This document shows, piece after piece, positions 24,638-35,300 of a DNA stretch of 64,000 nt (position 1 is its first letter; every line of letters starts with the position of its first letter). The translations under genes were made by a program, and so were the position numbers. The notes under the pieces are model-generated. The model saw nothing but the letters and a program-made list of their open reading frames with translations, made no database searches and was not told where the DNA came from. This DNA comes from DASVRA01 sp036388855. Its GTDB lineage: Bacteria > Pseudomonadota > Alphaproteobacteria > Caulobacterales > Caulobacteraceae. The DNA lies in NCBI GenBank assembly GCA_036388855.1, contig DASVRA010000036.1, forward strand, positions 57,790 to 121,789. The letters run 5' to 3'.

Positions 24638-25621
24638 AATGGCGGCGTGCAGGGACCGGTCCAGCCGCCGCGCCAACGCATAAACGGCGCGCAGGTGCGG
24701 GGCGGGCTGGTCCAGCCGCTCGGCCATCTCCACCAGAACGCCCAGCAGCGGGGCGAGTTCGAGCGGGCGACCGGCTTCGAGGTCGCGCAGCATGGAGGTC
24801 TTGAAGTCGCCGAGCCGGGCGGTGACGGCCATGCGGTCCTCCACGCTCATACCCATCGGCAGGCCGAGGCGCTCGCCTAGGGCGGTCATTTCGCCCATCA
24901 TGGCGGCGACCAGGTCGCGGGTCAGCGGGTCGTCCAGCAGGGCGCCGGTGGTGGCGCGGGTGAGCGCGCTGACCGGGTTCAGGCTCATGTTGCCCCAGAG
25001 CTTGCGCCAAATGGCGAGGCGGATGTTGGCGCTCTCCTCGACCGTAACGTCGGCCCGGCGGCAGGCGGCGGCGAGGTGCGCGAGGCGGTCGCTGGGGCGG
25101 CCGTCCGGCTCCCCAAAGATCAGTTTGTCGGCGGCGATCAGGCGCACGCGGCCGGGCTCGGGCGCCTCGGCCGTGGCGTGGACGACGGCGCCGATCACCC
25201 GGTTAACGGGGATGAGGCGGCGCAGCGCCCCGCCTGGGTCGACGCGCTCCAGCACTGAGTTTTCAAGCGGCCCCGCAAGCTTCTCGGTGAACCACCACTG
25301 GAGACCATTCATGGCCGTGACCACGGCGGTCTGGGGGCCGAGCAGAGGCCCGAGGGATGCAGCGAGCGGCGGCAGCTGCTGGCCCTTGAGGGCGATGACG
25401 AGGTAGTCGCTGGGTCCGAGTTCGGCCGGGTCGTCCGAAACCCGCGCGCGAACCGCGGCGGTCTCGCCGGCGGCCTCGATCCGCAGGCCATGATCGCGGA
25501 TGGCGGCGAGCGCGGCGCCTCTGGTCAGCAGGCGCACGTCCCAGCCGGCGCGGTCCAGCAGCCAAGCCAGCCAGCCGCCGATGGCGCCCGCGCCGACGAT
25601 GGTGACGGAGGGGGCGCTCAC
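24632..25621 (-). CDS. Ketopantoate reductase (PanE/ApbA) family oxidoreductase
   Basis: 329 residues from a GTG at 25621. N-terminal Rossmann fold with VTIVGAGAIGGWLAWLL (NADPH site, about 6-22), VIALKGQQL (about 75) and AMNGLQWWF (about 103); C-terminal helical domain with KLWGNMSLNPVSALTRATTG (about 208), where the family's catalytic Lys and Asn are seen, and EMTALGERLGLPM. PanE makes pantoate for CoA synthesis, but the family also has 2-hydroxyacid dehydrogenases of other pathways. Its position directly upstream of paaA, ending inside the paaA operator, makes a catabolic role possible. Confidence 0.82.
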   Translation of the reverse strand: MSAPSVTIVGAGAIGGWLAWLLDRAGWDVRLLTRGAALAAIRDHGLRIEAAGETAAVRARVSDDPAELGPSDYLVIALKGQQLPPLAASLGPLLGPQTAVVTAMNGLQWWFTEKLAGPLENSVLERVDPGGALRRLIPVNRVIGAVVHATAEAPEPGRVRLIAADKLIFGEPDGRPSDRLAHLAAACRRADVTVEESANIRLAIWRKLWGNMSLNPVSALTRATTGALLDDPLTRDLVAAMMGEMTALGERLGLPMGMSVEDRMAVTARLGDFKTSMLRDLEAGRPLELAPLLGVLVEMAERLDQPAPHLRAVYALARRLDRSLHAAIN

Positions 25622-25637
25622 AGCCGATTCCGCTGAT

Positions 25638-25735
25638 TGTCATCCCGGCCGGAGCGGAGCGGAGAGCCGGGACCCAGTCTTCGCATGCAGCTCTGGGTCC
25701 CGGATAAGCCGCTGGCGCGGCTTTCCGGGATGACA
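25638..25735. repeat. Family C nested inverted repeat
   Basis: Outer arms TGTCATCCCGG (25638-25648) and CCGGGATGACA (25725-25735) are perfect, and inner arms CCGGGACCCAG (25668-25678) and CTGGGTCCCGG (25692-25702) form a second hairpin. This is a REP-like element of a kind widespread in alphaproteobacterial intergenic DNA. It separates the PanE-like gene from the thiolase. Confidence 0.8.
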
Positions 25736-25769
25736 GTTCTGTTTGTCACGCCCACCCCAGCCCCAATCG

Positions 25770-26969
<1,200 letters not shown>

Positions 26970-26983
26970 GGGGCGTCCTAACG

Positions 26984-27143
26984 CTTCTCCCCTTGCGGGA
27001 GAAGGCAACTCTGCGGAGCGGGGTCGGATGAGGGGTCGCACCAGCCTTCCGATCAGCTGTCACGTACGAACGCCTTCTCGGAGAAGCCGCGTCGACCCCT
27101 CATCCGTCGGCTTTGCCGACACCTTCTCCCGCAAGGGGAGAAG
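26984..27143. repeat. Family A palindromic repeat element, copy 2
   Basis: Perfect 22-base outer arms at 26984-27005 and 27122-27143, identical in sequence to the arms of the copy at 20278, with the same inner GATGAGGGGTCG / CGACCCCTCATC pair. The central 90 bases differ between copies. It lies between paaI and the thiolase, both minus strand, and ends five bases before the paaI stop codon. Confidence 0.85.
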
Positions 27144-27148
27144 GGGAG

Positions 27149-27574
27149 CTAGTCGATCACCGGCCCGCCCACGGCGCGGCTGAGGCCGGTGAAGTCGGCC
27201 ACCGCCCGCCCGTCGGCGGTGCGGACGGCGACGTGGTAGACGCCGGAGCGGCCGGCCAGCGCGGTCTCCCGGGCTTCGGCGATCAGGCGCTCGCCTTCGC
27301 GGGCGGGGCTGAGGAAGGCGATCGAGGCGTGCTGGGCGACCGTGACCTGGTTGCGGCTGTTGCAGGCGTAGGCGAAGGCGGTGTCGGCCAGGGCGAAGAC
27401 CATGCCGCCGTGCGCGGTCGCGTGGCCGTTGAGCATGTCGGGGCGCAGGCTCATGGCGATGCGGGCGTAGCCTTCGCGCGCCTCCTCGATTTCGACAGCC
27501 CAGGCGGGGCCGGTCCCTTCGCGGGCCAGCATGGCCGCGGCGACCCTGGCGGCGAGGTCGTCGGCCTCGCTCAT
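27149..27574 (-). CDS. paaI: Hydroxyphenylacetyl-CoA thioesterase (hotdog fold)
   Basis: ATG at 27574 gives 141 residues. Hotdog-fold motifs: NGHATAHGGMVFALADTAFAYACN (in two parts: LNGHATAHGGMVFALAD and TAFAYACNS) with the catalytic Asp, then IAFLSPAREGERLIAEA and VYHVAVRTADGRAVADFTG. PaaI hydrolyses dead-end CoA esters, rescuing CoA in phenylacetate breakdown. Divergent from paaG with 46 bases between the starts, which must contain both promoters. Confidence 0.9.
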   Translation of the reverse strand: MSEADDLAARVAAAMLAREGTGPAWAVEIEEAREGYARIAMSLRPDMLNGHATAHGGMVFALADTAFAYACNSRNQVTVAQHASIAFLSPAREGERLIAEARETALAGRSGVYHVAVRTADGRAVADFTGLSRAVGGPVID

Positions 27575-27620
27575 CGGCGCGCTTGCCCGAAGGCGCGGGT
27601 GGGTGCGAAAGGCATTGACC

Positions 27621-28415
27621 ATGCCCTACGAGACCATCCTCTTCGAGATCAAGGACGGCCTGGCGCGGCTGACTCTCAATCGGCCCGACCGGCTGAACAG
27701 CTTCAACGCCCAGATGCACGGCGAGGTGGCGCAGGCGCTGTCGGCGGTGGAGGCGGAGGGATCGGGCGCGCGCTGCCTGCTGATCACCGGCGCTGGGCGC
27801 GGGTTCTGCGCCGGGCAGGACCTGGGGGACCGTGCGGTGGCGCCGGGGGCGGAGCCGGTGGACCTCGGCCATTCGGTGGAGACCTACTACAACCCTCTGG
27901 TCCGGCGGCTGGTGACCCTGCCGATGCCGGTGGTGTGCGCGGTCAACGGCGTGGCGGCGGGGGCCGGGGCCAACATCGCCATCGCCTGCGACATCGTGCT
28001 GGCGGCGCGCTCGGCCAGGTTCATCGAGAGCTTCGCCAACATCGGCCTGATCCCTGACAGCGGCGGCACCTGGCACCTCCCCCGGCATGTGGGCCAGGCG
28101 CGGGCGCTGGGGATGGCGCTGACCGGGGAGGCGGTGAGCGCGGAGAAGGCCGAGGCCTGGGGGCTGATCTGGAGGTGCGTCGATGACGACCGGCTGATGG
28201 AAGAGGCGGAGGCGCTGGGGATGAAGTTCGCGGCAGGCCCCACGCGGGGGCTGGCGGCGACCAAGCGGGCGATCCGGGGGGCCTGGTTCAAGCCTCTGGG
28301 CGAAGAGCTGGAGAACGAGCGCGACCTGATGCGTGAGCTCGGGCGCTCGGTGGATTACCAGGAGGGCGTCGCGGCGTTCATGGCGAAACGGCCGCCGAGG
28401 TTTGAGGGTCGCTGA
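27621..28415 (+). CDS. paaG: 2-(1,2-epoxy-1,2-dihydrophenyl)acetyl-CoA isomerase
   Basis: Crotonase-fold isomerase converting the PaaA epoxide to oxepin-CoA. ATG at 27621 gives 264 residues. Motifs: LTLNRPDRLNSFN (about 17-30), ITGAGRGFCAGQDLGDR (about 55, oxyanion-hole region), VCAVNGVAAGAGANIAIACD (about 105) and FANIGLIPDSGGTWHLPRHVG with the catalytic acid (about 135). Divergent from paaI; its stop shares one base with the next transporter start (TGATG). Confidence 0.92.
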   Translation: MPYETILFEIKDGLARLTLNRPDRLNSFNAQMHGEVAQALSAVEAEGSGARCLLITGAGRGFCAGQDLGDRAVAPGAEPVDLGHSVETYYNPLVRRLVTLPMPVVCAVNGVAAGAGANIAIACDIVLAARSARFIESFANIGLIPDSGGTWHLPRHVGQARALGMALTGEAVSAEKAEAWGLIWRCVDDDRLMEEAEALGMKFAAGPTRGLAATKRAIRGAWFKPLGEELENERDLMRELGRSVDYQEGVAAFMAKRPPRFEGR

Positions 28416-29818
28416 TGGACGCTGAAGGCCGCGAAAACAGAAACAGCGCCGTCGCAGAGGCGCATCGGGGCGATGTCTGGACCTCGCGCTTCGCCTTCCT
28501 CTACGCGGCGGCGGCGGCGGCGATCGGGCTGGGGAGCCTGTGGCGGTTCCCGTATGTCGCGGGGGCGAACGGCGGCGGGGCGTTCGTGCTGCTCTACCTG
28601 CTGTTCGTGTTCGCGCTGTGCGTGCCGCTGATGCTGGCGGAGATGTGGATCGGGCGGCGCGGGCACGGCAGCGCGGTGGCCAGCGTGGCCAAGGTCATCG
28701 CCGACGAGCGGGCCTGGCGCGGCTGGAAGCTGATCGGCTGGCTCAGCATCCTGATCCCGTTCCTGGGCCTCAGCTACTACAGCGTGGTGGCCGGTTGGGG
28801 GCTCGACTACGCGCGGGTGGCCATCGCCAGCGGCTTCGGGGGGTTCGACGCGGCGCGGTCGCTGGCGACCTTCGACAACCTGGTGGCCTCGCCGGTGCGG
28901 CAGGGGCTGCTGCAGTTCCTGTTCATCGCCGGCGTGGCCACGGTCGTCGCGCTCGGCGTGCGCCGAGGGATCGAGGTGGTGTCGCGGATCAAGATGATCG
29001 CGCTGGCGGTGATCCTGCTGGGCCTGGTCGCGCACAACGCCGTCGCCTATGGCCTCGCGCAGGGCGGGGGTTTCCTGTTCGTGCCGGACTTCGGCGCGCT
29101 GACGCCGCAGGCGGTGCTGACGGCGCTGGGCCAGGCGCTGTTCTCCACCGCGATCGGGGTGGGGGTGATGATGACTTACAGCGCCTATCTGCCGAAGGGC
29201 TCGTCGCTGCCGCAGTCGGCGCTGATCATCAACGGCGCGGTCGCCGTGGTGGCGATGCTGGCGGGGCTGGCGATCTTCCCGATCGTTTTCGCCTTCGGGC
29301 TGAAGCCGGCCGAGGGGCCGAACCTGATCTTCGTCACCTTGCCCGTGGCGTTCGGGCAGATGCCGGGCGGGCGGCTGGTCGGCATCGCCTTCTTCGTGCT
29401 GATCGTGCTGGGCGCTTTCACCACCGCCGTGGGGATGCTGGAGCCGGTGGTGGCCTGGCTGAAGGAGCGGATCGCCTGGAGCCGGCCTGCGCTGGCGGCG
29501 GCGGCGGGGCTGGTGGTGTTCGCGATCGGGCTGCCGTCGCTGCTGTCCTTCAACGTGCTCAAGGACTTCCACCCGCTGGCGGGCGTGCCGGGGCTGGGAA
29601 CGCTCAACGTGTTCGACTTCCTGGATCAGGGCATCGCCAACATCCTGCTGCCGCTGAACGCGCTGCTGATCGCGCTGTTCGTGGGTTGGGCCGTTGCGCG
29701 CGGAGTGGAGCGGGCTGATCTCGGCATGAGCGGCGCCACGTTCGGCGCCTGGCGGCTGGCGCTGCGGTTCCTGGCGCCCATCGCCATCATCGGGCTGATG
29801 GTCAGCCTGATCAGCTGA
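28415..29818 (+). CDS. Neurotransmitter:sodium symporter (NSS/SNF) family transporter
   Basis: 467 residues with about 11-12 membrane helices. Family signature near the start: AIGLGSLWRFPYVAGANGGGAF (in two parts: AIGLGSLWRFPY, VAGANGGGAF), the unwound helix 1 with sodium and substrate contacts; also LSYYSVVAGW in helix 3. NSS proteins import amino acids or small amines with sodium. ATG shares one base with the paaG stop, so it is co-translated with paaG; it may import an aromatic amino acid or other phenylacetate precursor, which is inference. It has no visible long C-terminal tail. Confidence 0.9.
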   Translation: MDAEGRENRNSAVAEAHRGDVWTSRFAFLYAAAAAAIGLGSLWRFPYVAGANGGGAFVLLYLLFVFALCVPLMLAEMWIGRRGHGSAVASVAKVIADERAWRGWKLIGWLSILIPFLGLSYYSVVAGWGLDYARVAIASGFGGFDAARSLATFDNLVASPVRQGLLQFLFIAGVATVVALGVRRGIEVVSRIKMIALAVILLGLVAHNAVAYGLAQGGGFLFVPDFGALTPQAVLTALGQALFSTAIGVGVMMTYSAYLPKGSSLPQSALIINGAVAVVAMLAGLAIFPIVFAFGLKPAEGPNLIFVTLPVAFGQMPGGRLVGIAFFVLIVLGAFTTAVGMLEPVVAWLKERIAWSRPALAAAAGLVVFAIGLPSLLSFNVLKDFHPLAGVPGLGTLNVFDFLDQGIANILLPLNALLIALFVGWAVARGVERADLGMSGATFGAWRLALRFLAPIAIIGLMVSLIS

Positions 29819-29892
29819 GGGCGCCCGTTGACCTTTGCGCTTGTGCGAGGCGCGGCCTGCGCTAAGCCATTTCCGCCGCTTTGGAGGGCTCC

Positions 29893-31311
29893 TTGACCCG
29901 CTTCAGAACCGCTCTCGCCGCACTGGGGCTGGCCGCCGCGATGCAGGCTGCGCCGGCCGCCGCCGAAAACCTGGTGATTGAACACGTCACGGTCGTCGAC
30001 GGCACCGGCCGCCCGGCCCAGTCTGATATGAGCGTTGTCGTCGAGGGCGACCGCTTCACCCGCATTGTGCCGAGCTCCGCGCTCGGCAACGTTTCCGGCC
30101 GCCGCATCGACGGGCGCGGCAAGTTCCTGATGCCGGGGCTGATCGACGTGCACATCCACCTGCGCGGCGCGCGCGGGGAGGGCGCGCGGATGGTGGGGAT
30201 CGCCAAGCCCGGCGCCGCCGCCCCGACCGCGCCGATCGTCAAGGCCGGGCCGGCGGCCATTAACCGCGAGGGGGCGTTGGGGGCGCTGGCGGGGTTCATC
30301 TATTCGGGGGTGACCAGCGTCTATGACGCTGGCAACGACCCCAAGCTGATCCTGCCGCTGCGCGCGGAGGAGCGGGCGGGGAAAATCGCCTCGCCCCGCA
30401 TCTTCGCCACCGGCAACCTGATCACCACGCCGGGCGGCCACGGCGGCGAGATGGCGATCACGGTGGAGAGCTGGCCGCAGGCCAAGGCGGCGCTCGACCG
30501 GCACATCGCCGAGCAGCAGCCCGACATGGTCAAGCTCACCTATGACGAGCACGGCTGGGGTTCGCGGCCGCAGATCCCGCTGCTGCCGCCCGAGCTGATG
30601 CAGGAGATCGTCAAGTACTACAACCAGCACGGCATTCGATCGACGGTGCATACCTCGAACGAGAACCGCTCGATCGAGGCGATCTACGCCGGCGTGGACA
30701 CCCTGGCGCACCCGGTGATCCAGGGGCCGGTCAGCGACGAGTTCGTGCGGCTGATGGGGGCGAAGAAGACGCCGTTCGCCAGCACCCTGACCATCGGCGA
30801 GGGCTACAGCCGCCTGGTCGAGCATCCGGAGTTCCTCGACCAGCCGCTCTACCAGGCGGCGCTGACGCCGGCGGAGATCGCCGATCTGCGCGCCAAGACC
30901 CTGCCGCAGTGGCGCGAGCGGCCCTGGACCTGGTGGATGAAGCTGATGACGCCGATCGCGCAGGAGAACATCCGCAAGATCGACGCGGCGGGCGGGGTGG
31001 TGGCGGTCGGCAGCGACCAGTCGCTGGGGCCGGCGACGCACCGGGAGATGGAGCTGCTGCAGGCGGCGGGGATCGCCCCGCTGGAGGTGATCCGGGCGGC
31101 GACGCTGAACGGGGCGCGGTTCCTCGGCAAGGAGGACCAGCTGGGTTCGATCGAACCGGGCAAGCTGGCGGACGCGGTGCTGCTGAACGCCGACCCCGGC
31201 CGCGACGTGAATAACGCCAAGCAGATCGCCCTGGTGATCAAGGGCGGCCGGATCGTGCGCGAGGCCGAGTTGCCGCTGCCGGGCGGCCCCCGGGCGAACC
31301 GGCTGCCGTGA
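29893..31311 (+). CDS. Secreted amidohydrolase-family metal-dependent hydrolase
   Basis: A TTG at 29893 with GGAGGG five bases upstream gives 472 residues and a clean signal peptide (TRFRTALAALGLAAAMQAAPAAA-type, cleaved near residue 22; longest run here kept short: AALGLAAAMQAAPAAA). Metal-site motifs: LIDVHIHLRG (HxH), a Lys in MVKLTYDEH, TVHTSNENRS and DTLAHP (two His), VGSDQS (Asp), then a C-terminal ATLNGARFLG and GSIEPGKLADAVLL, typical of the imidazolonepropionase/prolidase-like group. Substrate unknown; it acts in the periplasm. Its stop shares one base with the next gene (TGATG). Confidence 0.88.
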   Translation: MTRFRTALAALGLAAAMQAAPAAAENLVIEHVTVVDGTGRPAQSDMSVVVEGDRFTRIVPSSALGNVSGRRIDGRGKFLMPGLIDVHIHLRGARGEGARMVGIAKPGAAAPTAPIVKAGPAAINREGALGALAGFIYSGVTSVYDAGNDPKLILPLRAEERAGKIASPRIFATGNLITTPGGHGGEMAITVESWPQAKAALDRHIAEQQPDMVKLTYDEHGWGSRPQIPLLPPELMQEIVKYYNQHGIRSTVHTSNENRSIEAIYAGVDTLAHPVIQGPVSDEFVRLMGAKKTPFASTLTIGEGYSRLVEHPEFLDQPLYQAALTPAEIADLRAKTLPQWRERPWTWWMKLMTPIAQENIRKIDAAGGVVAVGSDQSLGPATHREMELLQAAGIAPLEVIRAATLNGARFLGKEDQLGSIEPGKLADAVLLNADPGRDVNNAKQIALVIKGGRIVREAELPLPGGPRANRLP

Positions 31312-32390
31312 TGCGCGGCGAGGAGCTGCGCGCGGCGGCGGAGCCGGTGGGGCCGGCGGAGGTGCTGCTGCCATGCTCGGAGCTGGCGCCGACGCTCGAG
31401 TTCTTCACCGGGTTGGGATTTCGGGTGGAGACGATCTTCCCGGCCGAGGATCCGGAGGTGGCGAGCCTGTCGGGCTATGGCCTGCGCCTGCGGCTGGAGC
31501 CCGGCGACGGCGCGCCCGGCCGTATCAGGATCGGCGCGCGAAGGTACGACGCGCTGGGGGCGAAGCCGGTGACGGCGCCGAACGGCACGGCCATCGAGTT
31601 CGTCGACCCCGATCCGCCGTTCGTGATGCCGCCTTTCCAGCCGGAGTTTGTGATCACGCGCCGCGAGGGCGGCCCGGCGGAGGGACAGGGCCGGGCGGGC
31701 ATGACCTACCGCGACCTGATCCCGAGCCGGCTCGGCGGGCGCTACATCGCCTCGCACATCTCGATCCCGGAGGGCGGGCCGGTCTCCGACTGGGCGCACT
31801 ACCACAAGATCGGGTTCCAGATGATCTTCGTGCGGCGCGGCTGGGTGCGGGTCGCCTACGAGGACCAGGGGCCGGAGTTCGTGATGGAGGCCCACGACTG
31901 CGTGCTGCAGCCGCCGCGCATCCGCCACCGGGTGCTGGAGAGCTCGCCCGGCTTCGAGGTGGTCGAGATCGGCTGCCCGGCGCTGCACGAGACGCTGGCG
32001 GACCCGGAGATGGTGCTGCCCACGGGCCGCCATCTGCCGGACCGCGACTTCGGCGGGCAGCGGTTCCTGCGCCACATCGCGCGCGAGACGCCTTGGCGTC
32101 CCGTGGACGGCGGCTTCGAGGCGCAGGTGACGGGGATGTACGAGGCGACCGGCGGCATCGCGCGGGTGCGGGTGCTGCGGCCGGCGGGCGCGGACGCGGC
32201 CGAAATGGAGCCGCACGACGGAGAGCTGCTGTTCGGCTTCCTGCTCGAAGGCTCAGCCACGCTCGACTGCCGCGGCCGGCAGGCGCTTGGGCCTGCGGAC
32301 GCCTTCGTGATCCCGCCCGGAGAGCCGTGGGGGCTGCGGGACTGCACGCGCGACCTGAGCCTGCTCGAGGTCAGGACCTACCAGGACTAG
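31311..32390 (+). CDS. Glyoxalase-like domain fused to two cupin domains
   Basis: ATG at 31311 shares one base with the amidohydrolase stop; 359 residues. Residues about 15-105 look like half of a glyoxalase/VOC unit (EVLLPCSELAPTLEFFTGLGF and GTAIEFVDPDPPF, shown in parts). Residues about 135-230 form a first cupin (HYHKIGFQMIFVRRGWVRV, with QPPRIRHRV), about 260-355 a second (EPHDGELLFGFLLEG, FVIPPGEPWGL). In cupin 1 the usual Glu of the motif is replaced by Gln; cupin 2 keeps only one clear His. Known bicupins include gentisate-type dioxygenases, but the combination with VOC is not one I recognise. Co-translated with the secreted amidohydrolase. Confidence 0.8.
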   Translation: MRGEELRAAAEPVGPAEVLLPCSELAPTLEFFTGLGFRVETIFPAEDPEVASLSGYGLRLRLEPGDGAPGRIRIGARRYDALGAKPVTAPNGTAIEFVDPDPPFVMPPFQPEFVITRREGGPAEGQGRAGMTYRDLIPSRLGGRYIASHISIPEGGPVSDWAHYHKIGFQMIFVRRGWVRVAYEDQGPEFVMEAHDCVLQPPRIRHRVLESSPGFEVVEIGCPALHETLADPEMVLPTGRHLPDRDFGGQRFLRHIARETPWRPVDGGFEAQVTGMYEATGGIARVRVLRPAGADAAEMEPHDGELLFGFLLEGSATLDCRGRQALGPADAFVIPPGEPWGLRDCTRDLSLLEVRTYQD

Positions 32391-32393
32391 CCG

Positions 32394-35300
32394 TCAGGGC
32401 AGTTCCTCGCCACCGGGCGCGGGGCGGATCGTCAGGCGGTCCTCCGGCGGCACGGCGATAGCCGGCCGCCGCGCGCGGCGAAGCGCGGTGTTGAGCGAGG
32501 CAAGGTCCTCTTCGCGGGTTCGCCTCCAGTTGGCCGCGACGCGTCCGATCTCCGCCGCCGCCTCGTCGACCACTTGCGCTTGCGCGGGCGTGGGCGCGGC
32601 GTCGGCGGACTCCAGGTCCGTCTCCACCGAGGTGAGGACGCCGTCGGCCTTGGTCAGGGACGAGCTGGCCTCGCCCGCGGGGTCCGTCGCCTGCAGCAGC
32701 GCCATGGACTGGGCGCCCGCAGCCGCCGGCGTGGCGGCGCCCAGCCGCTCCAGCTGTTCATGCACGGCGCTCATTTCGCCGTAGGCGCGGCGGCCCTCGG
32801 CGAGGACGCCGGCGATCCGCTTGGACAGCGACAGCGAGGTGGTCAGGGCCTCGGCGGGGACGTTGACGCGCGGGTCCTGGCGCAGGCGCAGCGTCGAGCG
32901 TTGCTCGCGCCCATCTACCCGCAGCACCACCGTGTAATCACCGGGCAGGGCGAGCGGGCCTTGCGGGTTTACCGGCGTGTCGCGGCCGTAAGTGGCGGCG
33001 ATGGAGTATTCGTAGGAAATCGCCTTGGGCCGCTCGTACCGGAGGTTCCAGACCACCCGATGGTGGCCGGCGGCTTTCGGCAGCGCCTGGCGCGGCTTGA
33101 GCCAAGCGGCCGAGAAATAGACGTTCCCCTTTGGCGGGTCGGGGGCCTCTTCGCTGTTCAGCCGCTGGACCAGCGCGCCCGAGCCGTCGCGGATCTCGAG
33201 GTTTATGCGGCGGGCGCCGTCGCGCAGCCAGTAGTCGATTACCGCCCCCTGCGGCGGGTTCTCGCCGACCGGCGTCTCCGGCGGCAGCGGGGTGTCGCGG
33301 TTGCTGTTGGGCCGCACGCGGACAGCCGCCGAGGGCGTGAACAGCTGGAACGGCCGCCGCGCCAGGTCGGCCGACGCCTGACGCAGCGGGGCCAGGTCGT
33401 CGAGCACCCAGAGCGCGCGGCCCTGGGTGGCGGCGATCAGGTCGTCGCCGTGGACCAGCAGGTCGCGCACCCAGGCGTTCGGCAGGTCGAGCTGCAGCGG
33501 CCGCCAGGCGCGCCCGTCGTCGAAGGAGACGTAAACGCCCGCGTCCGTGCCCGCGTAGAGCAGGCCCGGCCGCGCGGGATCGGCGCGCACGACGCTGACC
33601 AGGTGATGCGGCGGCAGCCCTGCGGTGGCTTCGCGCCAAGTGCGCCCGCCGTCGGAGGAGGCGAGCACGTGCGGCTCGAAGTCGTCCTGGCGGTGGTTGT
33701 CGACCGCGAGGTAGACCGAGCCTGGCTTGGGTCCGAGGTCGATCGAGGACACCTTCGCCCAGGACGGCAGCTGCCGGGGCGTCAGGTTGCGCCAGGTGGC
33801 GCCGCCGTCGACGGTCTGCTGGACCAGGCCGTTGTCGGTCCCGACCCAGACCTCGCCCGGGTTCGCGGCCGAGGGGGTAATGGTCCAGATCACGCCGAAG
33901 CCGCAGGCCGTGGCGCGGGCGACCGGCACGTTGCCGCCGCAATCCTTGGCGTTGGGGTCGGCGCCGGTTAGATCCGGGCTGATCGTGCGCCAGTTTTGGC
34001 CGCGGTCGGTGGAGGCGAACAGCACCTGCGAGCCGGCGTAGAGCGTCACCGGCCCGGTGCGCGAGACCGCCATCGGCGCGACCCACCCGTAGCGGTGCTT
34101 CACCGTCGTCGGGCGAGCGCCGTAGCTGGAGACCGGCCAGGGGGAGACGTTGGCGACCTGGCCGGTGCGCCCGTCCCAGCGGCTGATCCGGCCGCCCAGG
34201 CCCGTGCCGTAGACGATCTGGGGGTCCTCGGGATCGGGGATGTCGTAGTCGCGCTCGTCGCCGCCGACCGGGCGCCAGTCGCGGAAGGTGATGGCGCCGT
34301 AGTCGCTGCGGCTGGCGATGCCGACGGTGCCGCTGTCCTGCTGGCCGGAATAGACCCAGTAGGGGAAGCGGTCGTCGGCGGCGAGGTGGTAGAACTGGCC
34401 GGTGGGCTGGTTGTACCAGCTGCTCCAGGTGCGCCAGTTGTCGACGCTGACCACCGCGCCCTGGTCGGCGGCGACCGCGATGTGGTCGGGCCGGGCGGGG
34501 TTGATCCAGATGAAGTGGTAGTCGTCGCCGCCGGGCGAGCCCTTGATGATCTCGCAGGCCGCGCCGCCCTGGGTGCAGCGGCGGATCGACTGGCCGGTGG
34601 TGTAGAGGGTGTCGGGATCGCCGGGCGCGGCGGTGATCCGGCCGAAGTAGCGGTCGGACGAGGCGTCCATCTCGTTGACCCGCCGCCAGCGCTCGCCGCC
34701 GTCGTCGGAGCGGTAGATGCCGGGCGCGGTCTTGGAGTCGATCGTGGCGTAGACCCGCGTCCCCGCCGCCGTGTGGGTGGCGGCCAGGCCGATGCGGCCC
34801 AGCGGCTCCTTTGGCAGGCCCTCGCCCGGGAGCCGCCGCCAGGTCGCGCCGCCATCGTCGGAGCGGTAGACGCCGCTGCCGGGGCCGTCGATGTGGGTGA
34901 AGTAGCTGAGCCAGGGCCATTGCCTGGCCTCCCAGGCGGCGGCGAAGATCACCTTCGGGTCGGCCGGGTCGGCGGCCAGATCGACCGCGCCGGTCCAGTC
35001 GTTGATCTTCAAGACGTGCGTCCAGGTGCGCCCGCCATCGGTCGAGCGGAACACGCCGCGCTGCGGATGCGGCCCGAAGAAGCGGCCGACGGCGGCCACC
35101 AGCACGGTGTTCGCATCGCGCGGATCGACCCAGATGCGGCCGATGTAGCGGGTGTTTTCGAGCCCCAGCGACTGCCAGTGCTTTCCGCCGTCGGTCGAGC
35201 GGAAAACGCCCAGGCCCGCCTGGACGTCGTAGCGAGGGTCGGGCTGGCCGGTTCCGGCGTAGATCACGTCCGGGTTGGAGGGCGCGACGGCGATGGCGCC

